From Eledone cirrhosa (taxonomy: Eukaryota; Mollusca; Cephalopoda; Octopoda; Eledonidae), in contig OZ024742.1 in assembly GCA_964016885.1 (NCBI GenBank), positions 7,131,662 to 7,195,661 on the forward strand: a DNA stretch of 64,000 nt, given 5' to 3'. Each line of letters starts with the position of its first letter. Within the stretch, counting starts at the first letter, position 1. The notes beneath the pieces were generated by a model. The model did not search any database. It was given only the letters and a program-made list of their open reading frames with translations, and was not told where the DNA came from. The translations under genes were made by a program, and so were the position numbers. This document shows positions 43,205 through 58,965 of the stretch, in pieces.

Positions 43205-44258
43205 TTAAATAACAACACAACCAACAACAGCAACAATGACAATAACAACACAACCAACAACAGCAACAATGACAATAACAACGCAACCAACAACAGCAAC
43301 AATGACAATAACAACAGAACCAGCAACAGCAACGATGACATTAACAACACGAGCAACAACAGCAACAATGACAACAACAACATAACCAACAACAGCAGCA
43401 ATTAAATAACAACACGACCAACAACAGCAACAATGACAATAACAACACAACCAACAACAGCAACAATGACAATAACAACACAACCAACAACAGCAACAAT
43501 GACAATAACAACACAACCAACAACAGCGACAATGACAATAACAACAAAACCAACAACAGCAACAATGACAATAACAACAAAACCAACAACAGCAACAATG
43601 ACAATAACAACACAACCAACAACAGCAACAATGACAATAACAACACGACCAACAACAGCAATAATGACAATAACAACACAACCAACAACAGTAACAATGA
43701 CAATAACAACACGACCAACAACAGCAACAATGACAATAACAACACTACCAACAACAGCAACAATGACAATAACAACACAACCAACAACACCAACAATGAC
43801 AATAAGAACACAACCAACAACAGCGACAATGACAATAACAACAAAACCAACAACGGCAACAATGATAATAACAACACAACCAACAACAGCAACAATGACA
43901 ATAACAACATAACCAACAACAGCAACAATGACAATAACAACAAAACCAAGAACAGTAACAATGACAATAACAACACAACCAACAACAGCAACAATGACAA
44001 TAACAACACAACCAACAACAGCAACAATGACAATAACGACACAACCAACAACAGCAACAATGACAATAACAACAAAACCAACAACAGCAACAATGACAAT
44101 AACAACACAACCAACAACAGCAACAATGACAATAACAACACAACCAACAACAGCAACAATGACAATAACAACACAACCAACAACAGCAACAATGACAATA
44201 AAAACACAACCAACAACAGCAACCATGACAATAACAATACGACCAACAACAGCAACAA
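43204..44258. repeat. 1,054-bp tandem B+X unit, copy 2
   Basis: Copy of 42150-43204 in direct tandem. Unlike copy 1 it continues past CAATACGACC into the usual X tail (ATATC, CACGACC units) up to B at 44456, so copy 1 looks like the truncated one or the result of the crossover. Confidence 0.83.
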
Positions 44259-45928
44259 TGACAATAACAACACAACCAACAATATCAACAATGACAATAA
44301 CAACACAACCAACAACAGCAACAATGACAATAATAACACGACCAACAACAGCAACAATGACAATAACAACACGACCAACAACAGCAACAGTGACAATAAC
44401 AACACGACCAACAACAGCAACAATGACAATAACAACACGACCAACAACAGCAACAATTAAATAACAACACAACCAACAACAGCAACAATGACAATAACAA
44501 CACAACCAACAACAGCAACAATGACAATAACAACACAACCAACAACAGCAACAATGACAATAACAACAGAACCAGCAACAGCAACGATGACATTAACAAC
44601 ACAACCAACAACAGCAACAATGACAACAACAACATAACCAACAACAGCAGCAATTAAATAACAACACGACCAACAACAGCAACAATGACAATAACAACAC
44701 AACCAACAACAGCAACAATGACAATAACAACACAACCAACAACAGCAATAATGACAATAACAACACGACCAACAACAGCAATAATGACAATAACAACACA
44801 ACAACCAACAACAGCAACAATGACAGTAACAACACAACCAACAACAGCAACAGTGACAATAACAACACAACCAACAACCGCAACAATGACAATAACAACA
44901 AAACCAACAACAGCAACAATGACAATAACAACACAACCAACAACAGCAACAGTGAAAATAACAACACAACCAACAACAGCAACAATGACAATAACAACAC
45001 AACCAACAACAGCAACAATGACAATAACAACACAACCAACAACAGCAACAATGACAATAATAACACAATCAACAACAGCAACAATGACAATAACAACAAA
45101 ACCAACAACAGCAACAATGACAATAACAACACAACCAACAACAGCAATAATGACAATAACAACACAACCAACAACAGCAACAATGACAATAACAACACAA
45201 CCAACAACAGCAACAATGACAATAACAACACAACCAACAATAGCAACAATTATATAACAACAGCAACAATTAAATAACAACACAACCAACAACAGCAACA
45301 ATGACAATAACAACACAACCAACAACGGCAATAATGACAATAACAACACAACCAACAATATCAACAATGACAATAACAACACAACCAACAACAGCAATAA
45401 TGACAATAACAACACAACCAACAACAGCAACAATGACAATAACAACACAAACAACAACAGCAACAATGACAATAACAACAAAACCAACAACAGCAACAAT
45501 GACAATAACAACACAACCAACAACAACAACAATGACAATAACAACACAACCAACAACAGCAACAATGACAATAACAACACAACCAACAACAGCAACAATG
45601 ACAATAAAAACACAACCAACAACAGCAACCATGACAATAACAATACGACCAACAACAGCAACAATGACAATAACAACACAACCAACAATATCAACAATGA
45701 CAATAACAACACAACCAACAACAGCAACAATGACAATAACAACACAACCAACAACAGCAACAATGACAATAATAACACGACCAACAACAGCAACAATGAC
45801 AATAACAACACAACCAACAACAGCAACAGTGACAATAACAACACGACCAACAAAAGCAACAATGACAATAACAACACAAGCAACAACAGCAACAATGACA
45901 ATAACAACACGACCAACAACAGCAACAA
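43800..45928. repeat. 3,778-bp-offset duplication, copy 2
   Basis: Second copy of 40020-42150. Minus-strand frames 40815-41471 and 44593-45249 (218 codons) and 40876-42150 and 44654-45928 (424 codons) match with few changes, for example CACAAACAACAAC near 45446 and CAAAAGCAAC near 45850. Confidence 0.83.
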
Positions 45929-46092
45929 TTAAATAACAACACAACCAACAACAGCAACAATGACAATAACAACACAACCAACAACAGCAACAATGACAAT
46001 AACAACACAACCAGCAACAGCAACGATGACATTAACAACACAAGCAACAACAGCAACAATGACAACAACAACATAACCAACAACAGCAGCAA

Positions 46093-47683
46093 TTAAATAA
46101 CAACACGACCAACAACAGCAACAATGACAATAACAACACAACCAACAACAGCAACAATGACAATAACAACACAACCAACAACAGCAATAATGACAATAAC
46201 AACACAACCAACAACAGCAATAATGACAATAACAACACAACAACCAACAACAGCAACAATGACAGTAACAACACAACCAACAACAGCAACAGTGACAATA
46301 ACAACACAACCAACAACAGCAACAATGACAATAACAACAAAACCAACAACAGCAACAATGACAATAACAACACAACCAACAACAGCAACAGTGAAAATAA
46401 CAACACAACCAACAACAGCAACAATGACAATAACAACACAACCAACAACAGCAACAATGACAATAACAACACAACCAACAACAGCAACAATGACAATAAT
46501 AACACAATGAACAACAGCAACAATGACAATAACAACAAAACCAACAACAGCAACAATGAAAATAACAACACAACCAACAACAGCAATAATGACAATAACA
46601 ACACAACCAACAACAGCAACAATGACAATAACAACACAACCAACAACAGCAACAATGACAATAATAACACAACCAACAATAGCAACAATTAAATAACAAC
46701 AGCAACAATTAAATAACAACACAACCAACAACAGCAACAATGACAATAACAACACAACCAACAACGGCAATAATGACAATAACAACACAACCAACAATAT
46801 CAACAATGACAATAACAACACAACCAACAACAGCAATAATGACAATAACAACACAACCAACAACAGCAACAATGACAATAACAACACAACCAACAACAGC
46901 AACAATGACAATAACGACACAACCAACAACAGCAACAATGACAATAACAACACAACCAACAACAGCAACAATGACATTAACAACACAACCAACAACAGCA
47001 ACAATGACAATAACAACACAACCAACAATATCAACAATGACAATAACAACACAACCAACAACAGCAACAATGAAAATAACAACACAACCAACACTATCAA
47101 CAATGACAATAACAACAAAACCAACAACAGCAACAATGACAATAACAACACAACCAACAACAGCAACAATGACAATAACAACATAACCAACAACAGCAAC
47201 AATGACAATAACAACAAAACCAACAACAGCAACAATGACAATAACAACACAACCAACAACAGCAACAATGACAATAACAACACAACCAACAATATCAACA
47301 ATGACGATAACAACACAACCAACAACAGCAACAATTATAATGACAACACAACCAACAACAGCAACAATGACATTAACAACACAACCAACAACAGCGACAA
47401 TGACAATAACAACAAAACAAACAACAGCAACAATGACAATAACAACACAACCAACAACAGCAACAATGACAATAACAACATAACCAACAACAGCAACAAT
47501 GACAATAACAACAAAACCAACAACAGCAACAATGACAATAACAACACAACCAACAACAGCAACAATGACAATAACAACACAACCAACAACAGCAACAATG
47601 GCAATAACAACACAACCAACAACAGAAACAATGAAAATAACAACAAAACCAACAACAGCAACAATGACAATAACAACACAACC
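46093..47683. repeat. 8,503-bp-offset duplication, copy 2
   Basis: Second copy of 37590-39180, also related at offset 4,039 (then 4,072 after one extra unit) to 50132-51720. B in front of it (45928) has lost the AGAACC unit and is one 33-bp unit shorter than usual. Confidence 0.82.
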
Positions 47684-50131
47684 AACAACATCAACAATGA
47701 CAATAACAACACAACCAACAACAGCAACAATGACAATAACAACATAACCAACAACAGCAACAATGACAATAACAACAAAACCAACAACAGCAACAATGAC
47801 AATAACAACACAACCAACAATATCAACAATGACGATAACAACACAACCAACAACAGCAACAATGATAATAACAACACAACCAACAACAGCAACAATGACA
47901 TTAACAACACAACCAACAACAGCAACAATGACAATAACAACACAACCAACAACAGCAACAATGACAATAACAACACAACCAACAATATCAATGACAATAA
48001 CAACACAACCAACAACAGCAACAATGACAATAACAACACGACCAACAACAGCAATAATGACAATAACAACACAACCAACAACAGTAACAATGACAATAAC
48101 AACACGACCAACAACAGCAACAATGACAATAACAACACTACCAACAACAGCAACAATGACTATAACAACACAACCAACAACACCAACAACGACAATAACA
48201 ACACAACGAACAACAGCGACAATGACAATAACAACAAAACCAACAACAGCAACAATGACAATAACAACACAACCAACAACAGCAACAATGACAATAACAA
48301 AACGACCAACAATATCAACGATGACAATAACAACACAACCAACAACAGCGACAATGACAATAACAACACAACCAACAACAGCAACAATGACAATAATAAC
48401 ACGACCAACAACAGCAACAATGACAATAACAACACGACCAACAACAGCAACAATGACAATAACAACACGACCAACAACAGCAACAATGACAATAACAACA
48501 CAACCAACAACAGCAACAATGACAATAACAACACAACCAACAACAGCAACAATGACAATAACAACACGACCAACAACAGCAACAATTAAATAACAACACA
48601 ACCAACAACAGCAACAATGACAATAACAACACAACCAATAACAGCAACAATGACAATAACAACACAACCAACAACAGCAACAATGACAATAACAACAGAA
48701 CCAGCAACAGCAACGATGACATTAACAACACAACCAACAAGAGCAACAATGACAACAACAACATAACCAACAACAGCAGCAATTAAATAACAACACGACC
48801 AACAACAGCAACAATGACAATAACAACACAACCAACAACAGCAACAATGACAATAACAACACAACCAACAACAGCAATAATGACAATAACAACACAACCA
48901 ACAACAGCAATAATGACAATAACAACACAACCAACAACAGCAACGATGACAATAACAACACAACCAACAACAGCAACAATGACAATAACAACACAACCAA
49001 CAACAGCGACAATGACAATAACAACAAAACCAACAACAGCAACAATGACAATAACAACAAAACCAACAACAGCAACAATGACAATAACAACACAACCAAC
49101 AACAGCAACAATGACAATAACAACACGACCAACAACAGCAATAATGACAATAACAACACAACCAACAACAGTAACAATGACAATAACAACACGACCAACA
49201 ACAGCAACAATGACAATAACAACACTACCAACAACAGCAACAATGACAATAACAACACAACCAACAACACCAACAATGACAATAAGAACACAACCAACAA
49301 CAGCGACAATGACAATAACAACATAACCAACAACAGCAACAATGACAATAACAACAAAACCAACAACAGTAACAATGACAATAACAACACAACCAACAAC
49401 AGCAACAATGACAATAACAACACAACCAACAACATCAACAATGACAATAACGACACAACCAACAACAGCAACAATGAAAATAACAACAAAACCAACAACA
49501 GCAACAATGACAATAACAACACAACCAACAACAGCAACAATGACAATAACAACACAACCAACAACAGCAACAATGACTAACAACACAACCAACAACAGCA
49601 ACAATGACAATAAAAACACAACCAACAACAGCAACCATGACAATAACAACACAACCAACAACAGCAACAATGACAATAACAACACAACCAACAACAGCAA
49701 CAATGACAATAATAACACGACCAACAACAGCAACAATGACAATAACAACACGACCAACAACAGCAACAGTGACAATAACAACACGACAAACAACAGCAAC
49801 AATGACAATAACAACACGACCAACAACAGCAACAATTAAATAACAACACAACCAACAACAGCAACAATGACAATAACAACACAACCAACAACAGCAACAA
49901 TGACAATAACAACACAACCAACAACAGCAACAATGACAATAACAACACAACCAACAACAGCAACAATGACAATAACAACACAACCAACAACAGCAACAAT
50001 GACAATAACAACACAACCAACAACAGCAACAATGACAATAACAACAAAACCAGCAACAGCAACGATGACATTAACAACACAACCAACAACAGCAACAATG
50101 ACAACAACAACATAACCAACAACAGCAGCAA
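47683..50131. repeat. Mixed E, B, X and long-B stretch
   Basis: Starts with E-type units including an ATATCAATGAC unit three bases short near 47990. B follows at 48585, then an X block ending in a 26-bp unit (CAATGACTAACAACAC near 49570) with a seven-base deletion that makes a phase break. B at 49835 has three additional ordinary units and CAAAACCAGC instead of CAGAACCAGC. Confidence 0.75.
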
Positions 50132-52231
50132 TTAAATAACAACACGACCAACAACAGCAACAATGACAATAACAACACAACCAACAACAGCAACAATGAC
50201 AATAACAACACAACCAACAACAGCAATAATGACAATAACAACACAACCAACAACAGCAATAATGACAATAACAACACAACAACCAACAACAGCAACAATG
50301 ACAGTAACAACACAACCAACAACAGCAACAGTGACAATAACAACACAACCAACAACCGCAACAATGACAATAACAACAAAACCAACAACAGCAACAATGA
50401 CAATAACAACACAACCAACAACAGCAACAGTGAAAATAACAACACAACCAACAACAGCAACAATGACAATAACAACACAACCAACAACAGCAACAATGAC
50501 AATAACAACACAACCAACAACAGCAACAATGACAATAATAACACAATGAACAGCAGCAACAATGACAATAACAACAAAACCAACAACAGCAACAATGACA
50601 ATAACAACACAACCAACAACAGCAATAATGACAATAACAACACAACCAACAACAGCAACAATGACAATAACAACACAACCAACAACAGCAACAATGACAA
50701 TAACAACACAACCAACAATAGCAACAATTAAATAACAACAGCAACAATTAAATAACAACACAACCAACAACAGCAACAATGACAATAACAACACAACCAA
50801 CAACGGCAATAATGACAATAACAACACAACCAACAATATCAACAATGACAATAACAACACAACCAACAACAGCAATAATGACAATAACAACACAACCAAC
50901 AACAGCAACAATGACAATAACAACACAACCAACAACAGCAACAATGACAATAACGACACAACCAACAACAGCAACAATGACAATAACAACACAACCAACA
51001 ACAGCAACAATGACATTAACAACACAACCAACAACAGCAACCATGACAATAACAACACAACCAACAACAGCAACAATGACAATAACAACACAACCAGCAA
51101 TATCAACAATGACAATAACAACACAACCAACAACAGCAACAATGAAAATAACAACACAACCAACACTATCAACAATGACAATAACAACAAAACCAACAAC
51201 AGCAACAATGACAATAACAACACAACCAACAACAGCAACAATGACAATAACAACATAACCAACAACAGCAACAATGACAATAACAACGAAACCAACAACA
51301 GCAACAATGACAATAACAACACAACCAACAACAGCAACAATGACAGTAACAACACAACCAACAATATCAACAATGACGATAACAACACAACCAACAACAG
51401 CAACAATGATAATAACAACACAACCAACAACAGCAACAATGACATTAACAACACAACCAACAACAGCGACAATGACAATAACAACAAAACAAACAACAGC
51501 AACAATGACAATAACAACACAACCAACAACAGCAACAATGACAATAACAACATAACCAACAACAGCAACAATGACAATAACAACAAAACCAACAACAGCA
51601 ATAATGACAATAACAACACAACCAACAACAGCAACAATGACAATAACAACACAACCAACAACACCAACAATGGCAATAACAACACAACCAACAACAGCAA
51701 CAATGAAAATAACAACAAAACCAACAACAGCAACAATGACAATAACAACACAACCAACAACAGCAACAATGACAATAACAACACAACCAACAACAGCAAC
51801 AATGACAATAACAACACAACCAACAACAGCAACAATGACAATAAAAACACAACCAACAACAGCAACCATGACAATAACAATACGACCAACAACAGCAACA
51901 ATGACAATAACAACACAACCAACAATATCAACAATGACAATAACAACACAACCAACAACAGCAACAATGACAATAACAACACAACCAACAACAGCAACAA
52001 TGACAATAATAACACGACCAACAACAGCAAAAATGACAATAACAACACGACCAACAACAGCAACAATGACAATAACAACACGACCAACAACAGCAACAAT
52101 GACAATAACAACACATCCAACAACAGCAACAATGACAATAACAACACAACCAACAACAGCAACAATGACAATAACAACACAACCAACAACAGCAACAATG
52201 ACAATAACAACACGACCAACAACAGCAACAA
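50131..52231. repeat. 2.46-2.49-kb higher-order repeat, copy 1
   Basis: Short D block, C at 50727, a 1.5-kb E block closing in CACGACC units and CACATCC near 52114, then B. From C onwards it matches 53239 onwards at offset 2,492, dropping to 2,459 after one unit is lost. Confidence 0.83.
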
Positions 52232-54690
52232 TTATATAACAACACAACCAACAACAGCAACAATGACAATAACAACACAACCAACAACAGCAACAATGAC
52301 AATAACAACACAACCAACAACAGCAACAATGACAATAACAACAGAACCAGCAACAGCAACGATGACATTAACAACACAACCAACAACAGCAACAATGACA
52401 ACAACAACATAACCAACAACAGCAGCAATTAAATAACAACACGACCAACAACAGCAACAATGACAATAACAACACAACCAACAACAGCAACAATGACAAT
52501 AACAACACAACCAACAACCGCAACAATGACAATAATAACATGACCAACAACAGCAATAATGACAATAACAACACAACCAACAACAGTAACAATGGCAATA
52601 ACAACACGACCAACAACAGCAACAATGACAATTACAACACTACCAACAACAGCAACAATGACAATAACAACACAACCAACAACACCAACAATGACAATAA
52701 CAACACAACCAACAACAGCGACAATGACAATAACAACAAAACAAACAACAGCAACAATGACACTAACAACACAACCAACAACAGCAACAATGACAATAAC
52801 AACATAACCAACAACAGCAACAATGACAATAACAACAAAACCAACAACCGCAACAATGACAATAACAACAAAACCAACAACAGCAACAATGACAATAACA
52901 ACACAACCAACAACAGCAACAGTGAAAATAACAACACAACCAACAACAGCAACAATGACAATAACAACACAACCAACAACAGCAACAATGACAATAACAA
53001 CACAACCAACAACAGCAACAATGACAATAATAACACAATCAACAACAGCAACAATGACAATAACAACAAAACCAACAACAGCAACAATGACAATAACAAC
53101 ACAACCAACAACAGCAATAATGACAATAACAACACAACCAACAACAGCAACAATGACAATAACAACACAACCAACAACAGCAACAATGACAATAACAACA
53201 CAACCAACAATAGCAACAATTAAATAACAACAGCAACAATTAAATAACAACACAACCAACAACAGCAACAATGACAATAACAACACAACCAACAACGGCA
53301 ATAATGACAATAACAACACAACCAACAATATCAACAATGACAATAACAACACAACCAACAACAGCAATAATGACAATAACAACACAACCAACAACAGCAA
53401 CAATGACAATAACAACACAACCAACAACAGCAACAATGACAATAACGACACAACCAACAACAGCAACAATGACAATAACAACACAACCAACAACAGCAAC
53501 AATGACATTAACAACACAACCAACAACAGCAACAATGACAATAACAACACAACCAACAACAGCAACAATGACAATAACAACACAACCAACAATATCAACA
53601 ATGACAATAACAACACAACCAACAACAGCAACAATGAAAATAACAACACAACCAACACTATCAACAATGACAATAACAACAAAACCAACAACAGCAACAA
53701 TGACAATAACAACACAACCAACAACAGCAACAATGACAATAACAACATAACCAACAACAGCAACAATGACAATAACAACAAAACCAACAACAGCAACAAT
53801 GACAATAACAACAAAACCAACAACAGCAACAATGACAGTAACAACACAACCAACAATATCAACAATGACGATAACAACACAACCAACAACAGCAACAATG
53901 ATAATAACAACACAACCAACAACAGCAACAATGACATTAACAACACAACCAACAACAGCGACAATGACAATAACAACAAAACAAACAACAGCAACAATGA
54001 CAATAACAACACAACCAACAACAGCAACAATGACAATAACAACATAACCAACAACAGCAACAATGACAATAACAACAAAACCAACAACAGCAATAATGAC
54101 AATAACAACACAACCAACAACAGCAACAATGACAATAACAACACAACCAACAACAGCAACAATGGCAATAACAACACAACCAACAACAGCAACAATGAAA
54201 ATAACAACAAAACCAACAACAGCAACAATGACAATAACAACACAACCAACAACAGCAACAATGACAATAACAACACAACCAACAACAGCAACAATGACAA
54301 TAACAACACAACCAACAACAGCAACAATGACAATAAAAACACAACCAACAACAGCAACCATGACAATAACAATACGACCAACAACATCAACAATGACAAT
54401 AACAACACAACCAACAATATCAACAATGACAATAACAACACAACCAACAACAGCAACAATGACAATAACAACACAACCAACAACAGCAACAATGACAATA
54501 ATAACACGACCAACAACAGCAAAAATGACAATAACAACACGACCAACAACAGCAACAATGACAATAACAACACGACCAACAACAGCAACAATGACAATAA
54601 CAACACAACCAACAACAGCAACAATGACAATAACAACACAACCAACAACAGCAACAATGACAATAACAACACGACCAACAACAGCAACAA
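52231..54690. repeat. 2.46-2.49-kb higher-order repeat, copy 2
   Basis: Begins with B whose left heptamer is ATTATAT, then a 791-bp D-like block in which an X-type start (CCGCAAC, GTAACAATGGC, CACTACC, ACACCAAC, GCGACAATG, CACTAAC) is fused to the D end. This fusion shows recombination between the two block classes. C at 53219 and E follow as in copy 1. Confidence 0.83.
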
Positions 54691-55909
54691 TTATATAACA
54701 ACACAACCAACAACAGCAACAATGACAATAACAACACAACCAACAACAGCAACAATGACAATAACAACACAACCAACAACAGCAACAATGACAATAACAA
54801 CAGAACCAGCAACAGCAACGATGACATCAACAACACAACCAACAACAGCAACAATGACAACAACAACATAACCAACAACAGCAGCAATTAAATAACAACA
54901 CGACCAACAACAGCAACAATGACAATAACAACACAACCAACAACAGCAACAATGACAATAACAACACAACCAACAACCGCAACAATGACAATAATAACAT
55001 GACCAACAACAGCAATAATGACAATAACAACACAACCAACAACAGTAACAATGGCAATAACAACACGACCAACAACAGCAACAATGACAATTACAACACT
55101 ACCAACAACAGCAACAATGACAATAACAACACAACCAACAACACCAACAATGACAATAACAACACAACCAACAACAGCGACAATGACAATAACAACAAAA
55201 CAAACAACAGCAACAATGACACTAACAACACAACCAACAACAGCAACAATGACAATAACAACATAACCAACAACATCAACAATGACAATAACAACAAAAC
55301 CAACAACAGCAACAATGACAATAACAACACAACCAACAACAGCAACAATGACAATAACAACAAAACCAACAACAGCAACAATGACAATAACAACACAACC
55401 AACAACAGCAACAATGAAAATAACAACAAAACCAACAAGAGCAACAATGACAATAACAACACAACCAACAACAGCAACAATGACAATAACAACACAACCA
55501 ACAACAGCAACAATGACAATAACAACACAACCAACAACAGCAACAATGACAATAAAAACACAACCAACAACAGCAACCATGACAATAACAATACGACCAA
55601 CAACAGCAACAATGACAATAACAACACAACCAACAATATCAACAATAACAATAACAACACAACCAACAACAGCAACAATGACAATAACAACACAACCAAC
55701 AACAGCAACAATGACAATAATAACACGACCAACAACAGCAACAATGACAATAACAACACGACCAACAACAGCAACAATGACAATAACAACACGACCAACA
55801 ACAGCAACAATGACAATAACAACACAACCAACAACAGCAACAATGACAATAACAACACAACCAACAACAGCAATAATGACAATAACAACACGACCAACAA
55901 CAGCAAAAA
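54690..55909. repeat. B plus X-like block related to 52.23-52.8 kb
   Basis: The first 570 bp match 52231-52800 at offset 2,459 (B, CCGCAAC with AACATGACC, CAATGGC, CACTACC, GCGACAATG, AACATAACC). The rest has CAAAACC-rich units, CAACCATG / CAATACGACC, a CAATAACAATAAC unit near 55640 and CACGACC units up to a degenerate marker AAAATTAAAT at 55909. Confidence 0.75.
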
Positions 55910-58110
55910 TTAAATAACAACACAACCAACAACAGCAACAATGACAATAACAACACAGCCAACAACAGCAACAATGACAATAACAACACAACCAACAACA
56001 GCAACAATGACAATAACAACAGAACCAGCAACAGCAACGATGACATTAACAACACAACCAACAACAGCAACAATGACAACAACAACATAACCACCAACAG
56101 CAGCAATTAAATAACAACACGACCAACAACAGCAACAATGCCAATAACAACACAACCAACAACAGCAACAATGACAATAACAACACAACCAACAACCGCA
56201 ACAATGACAATAACAACACAACCAATAACAGCAATAATGACAATAACAACACGACCAACAAAAGCAACAATGACAATAACAACACGACCAACAACAGCAA
56301 CAATGACAATAAAACAAAACCAACAACAGCAACAGTGACAATAACAACACAACCATCAACAGCAACAATGACAGTAACAACACAACCAACAACAGCAACA
56401 GTGACAATAACAACACAACCAACAACAGCAACAATGACAATAACAACAAAACCAACAACAGCAACAATGACAATAACAACACAACCAACAACAGCAACAG
56501 TGGCAATAACAACACAACCAACAACAGCAACAATGACAATAACAACACAACCAACAACAGCAACAATGACAATAATAACACAACCAACAACAGCAACCAT
56601 GACAATAACAACACGACCAACAACAGCAACAATGACAATAACAGCACAACCAACAATATCAACAATGACAATAACAACACAACCAACAACAGCAACAATG
56701 ACAATAACAACAAAACCAACAACAGCAACAATGACGATAACAACACAACCAACAACCGCAACAATGACAATAACAACAGGACCAACAACCGCAATAACGA
56801 CAATAACAACAAAACCAAAGACAGCAATAATGACAATAACAACACAACCAACAACAGCAACAATGGCAATAACAACACAACCAACAACAGCAATAATGAC
56901 AATAACAACACAACCAACAACAGCAATAATGACAATAACAACACAACCAACAACAGCAACAATGACAATAACAACACAACCAACAACCGCAACAATGACA
57001 ATAACAACACAACCAACAACAGCAACAATGACAACAACAACACAACCAACAACAATGACAATAATAACAAATCCAATAACAGCAACAATGACAATAACAA
57101 CACAACCAACAACAGCAACAATGACAATAACAACACAACCAACAACAGCAACAATGACAATAACAACACAACCAACAACAGCAACAATGACAATAACAAC
57201 ACGACCAACAACAGCAACAATGACAATAACAACACAACCAACAACAGCAACAATGACAATAGCAACACAACCATCAACGGCAATAATGACAATAACAACA
57301 CAACCAACAACAGCAACAGTGACAATAACAACACAACCAACAACAGCAACAATGACAATAACAACACAACCAACAACAGCAACAATGACAATAACAACAC
57401 AACCAACAACAGCAACAATGACAATAACAACACAACCAAACTATCAACACTGACAATAACAACAAAACCAACAACAGCAACAATGACAATAACAACACAA
57501 CCAACAACAGCAACAATGACAATAACAACACAACCAACAACCGCAACAATGACAATAATAACACGACCAACAACAGCAATAATGACAATAACAACACAAC
57601 CAACAACAGTAACAATGGCAATAACAACACGACCAACAACAGCAACAATGACAATTACAACACTACCAACAACAGCAACAATGCCAATAACAACACAACC
57701 AACAACACCAACAATGACAATAACAACACAACCAACAACAGCGACAATGACAATAACAACAAAACAAACAACAGCAACAATGACACTAACAACACAACCA
57801 ACAACAGCAACAATGACAATAACAACATAACCAACAACAGCAACAATGACAATAACAACAAAACCAACAACAGCAACAATGACAATAACAACACAACCAA
57901 CAACAGCAACAATGACAATAACAACAAAACCAACAACAGCAACAATGACAATAACAACACGACCAACAACAGCAACAATGACAATAACAACACGACCAAC
58001 AACAGCAACAATGACAATAACAACACAACCAACAACAGCAACAATGACAATAACAACACAACCAACAACAGCAACAATGACAATAACAACACGACCAACA
58101 ACAGCAACAA
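55909..58110. repeat. Right-end subfamily, block 1
   Basis: Begins with B in which the third unit has CACAGCC and the end reads CATAACCACC. New markers appear: CAAAAGCAAC after CACGACC, an A unit near 56310, ACCATCAAC, CAGTGGCAATAAC, AACAGGACC with GCAATAACGAC, ACCAAAGACAGC near 56815, and CCAAACTATCAACACTGAC near 57436. The CACAGCC unit and the A unit neighbourhood recur at 58110-58720. Confidence 0.75.
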
Positions 58111-58965
58111 TTAAATAACAACACAACCAACAACAGCAACAATGACAATAACAACACAGCCAACAACAGCAACAATGACAATAACAACACAACCAACAAC
58201 AGCAACAATGACAATAACAACAGAACCAGCAACAGCAACGATGACATTAACAACACAACCAACAACAGCAGCAATTAAATAACAACACGACCAACAACAG
58301 CAATAATGACAATAACAACACGACCAACAAAAGCAACAATGAAAATAACAACACGACCAACAACAGCAACAATGACAATAAAACAAAACCAACAACAGCA
58401 ACAGTGACAATAACAACACAACCATCAACAGCAAAAATGACAGTAACAACACAACCAACAACAGCAACAGTGACAATAACAACACAACCAACAACAGCAA
58501 CAATGACAATAACAACAAAACCAACAACAGCAACAATGACAATAACAACACAACCAACAACAGCAACAGTGGCAATAACAACACAACCAACAACAGCAAC
58601 AATGACAATAACAACACAACCAACAACAGCAACAATGACAATAATAACAAAACCAACAACAGCAACCATGACAATAACAACACGACCAACAACAGCAACA
58701 ATGACAATAACAACACAACCAACAATATCAACAATGACAATAACAACACAACCAACAACAGCAACAATGACAATAACAACACGACCAACAACAGCAATAA
58801 TGACAATAACAACACAACCAACAACAGCAACAATGACAATAACAACACAACCAACAACAGCAACAATGACAATAACAAGACAACCAACAACAGCAACAAT
58901 GACAATAACAACACGACCAACAACAGCAACAATGACAATAACAACACAACCAACAACAGCAACAA
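58110..58965. repeat. Right-end subfamily, block 2
   Basis: Short B (one unit missing, ends 58272), then CAATAATG, CAAAAGC and an A unit, then a run matching 56331-56650 at offset 2,068 (ACCATCAAC, GACAGTAAC, CAGTGGC, CAACCATG). It ends in CAAGACAACC and CACGACC units before the next B. Confidence 0.75.
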
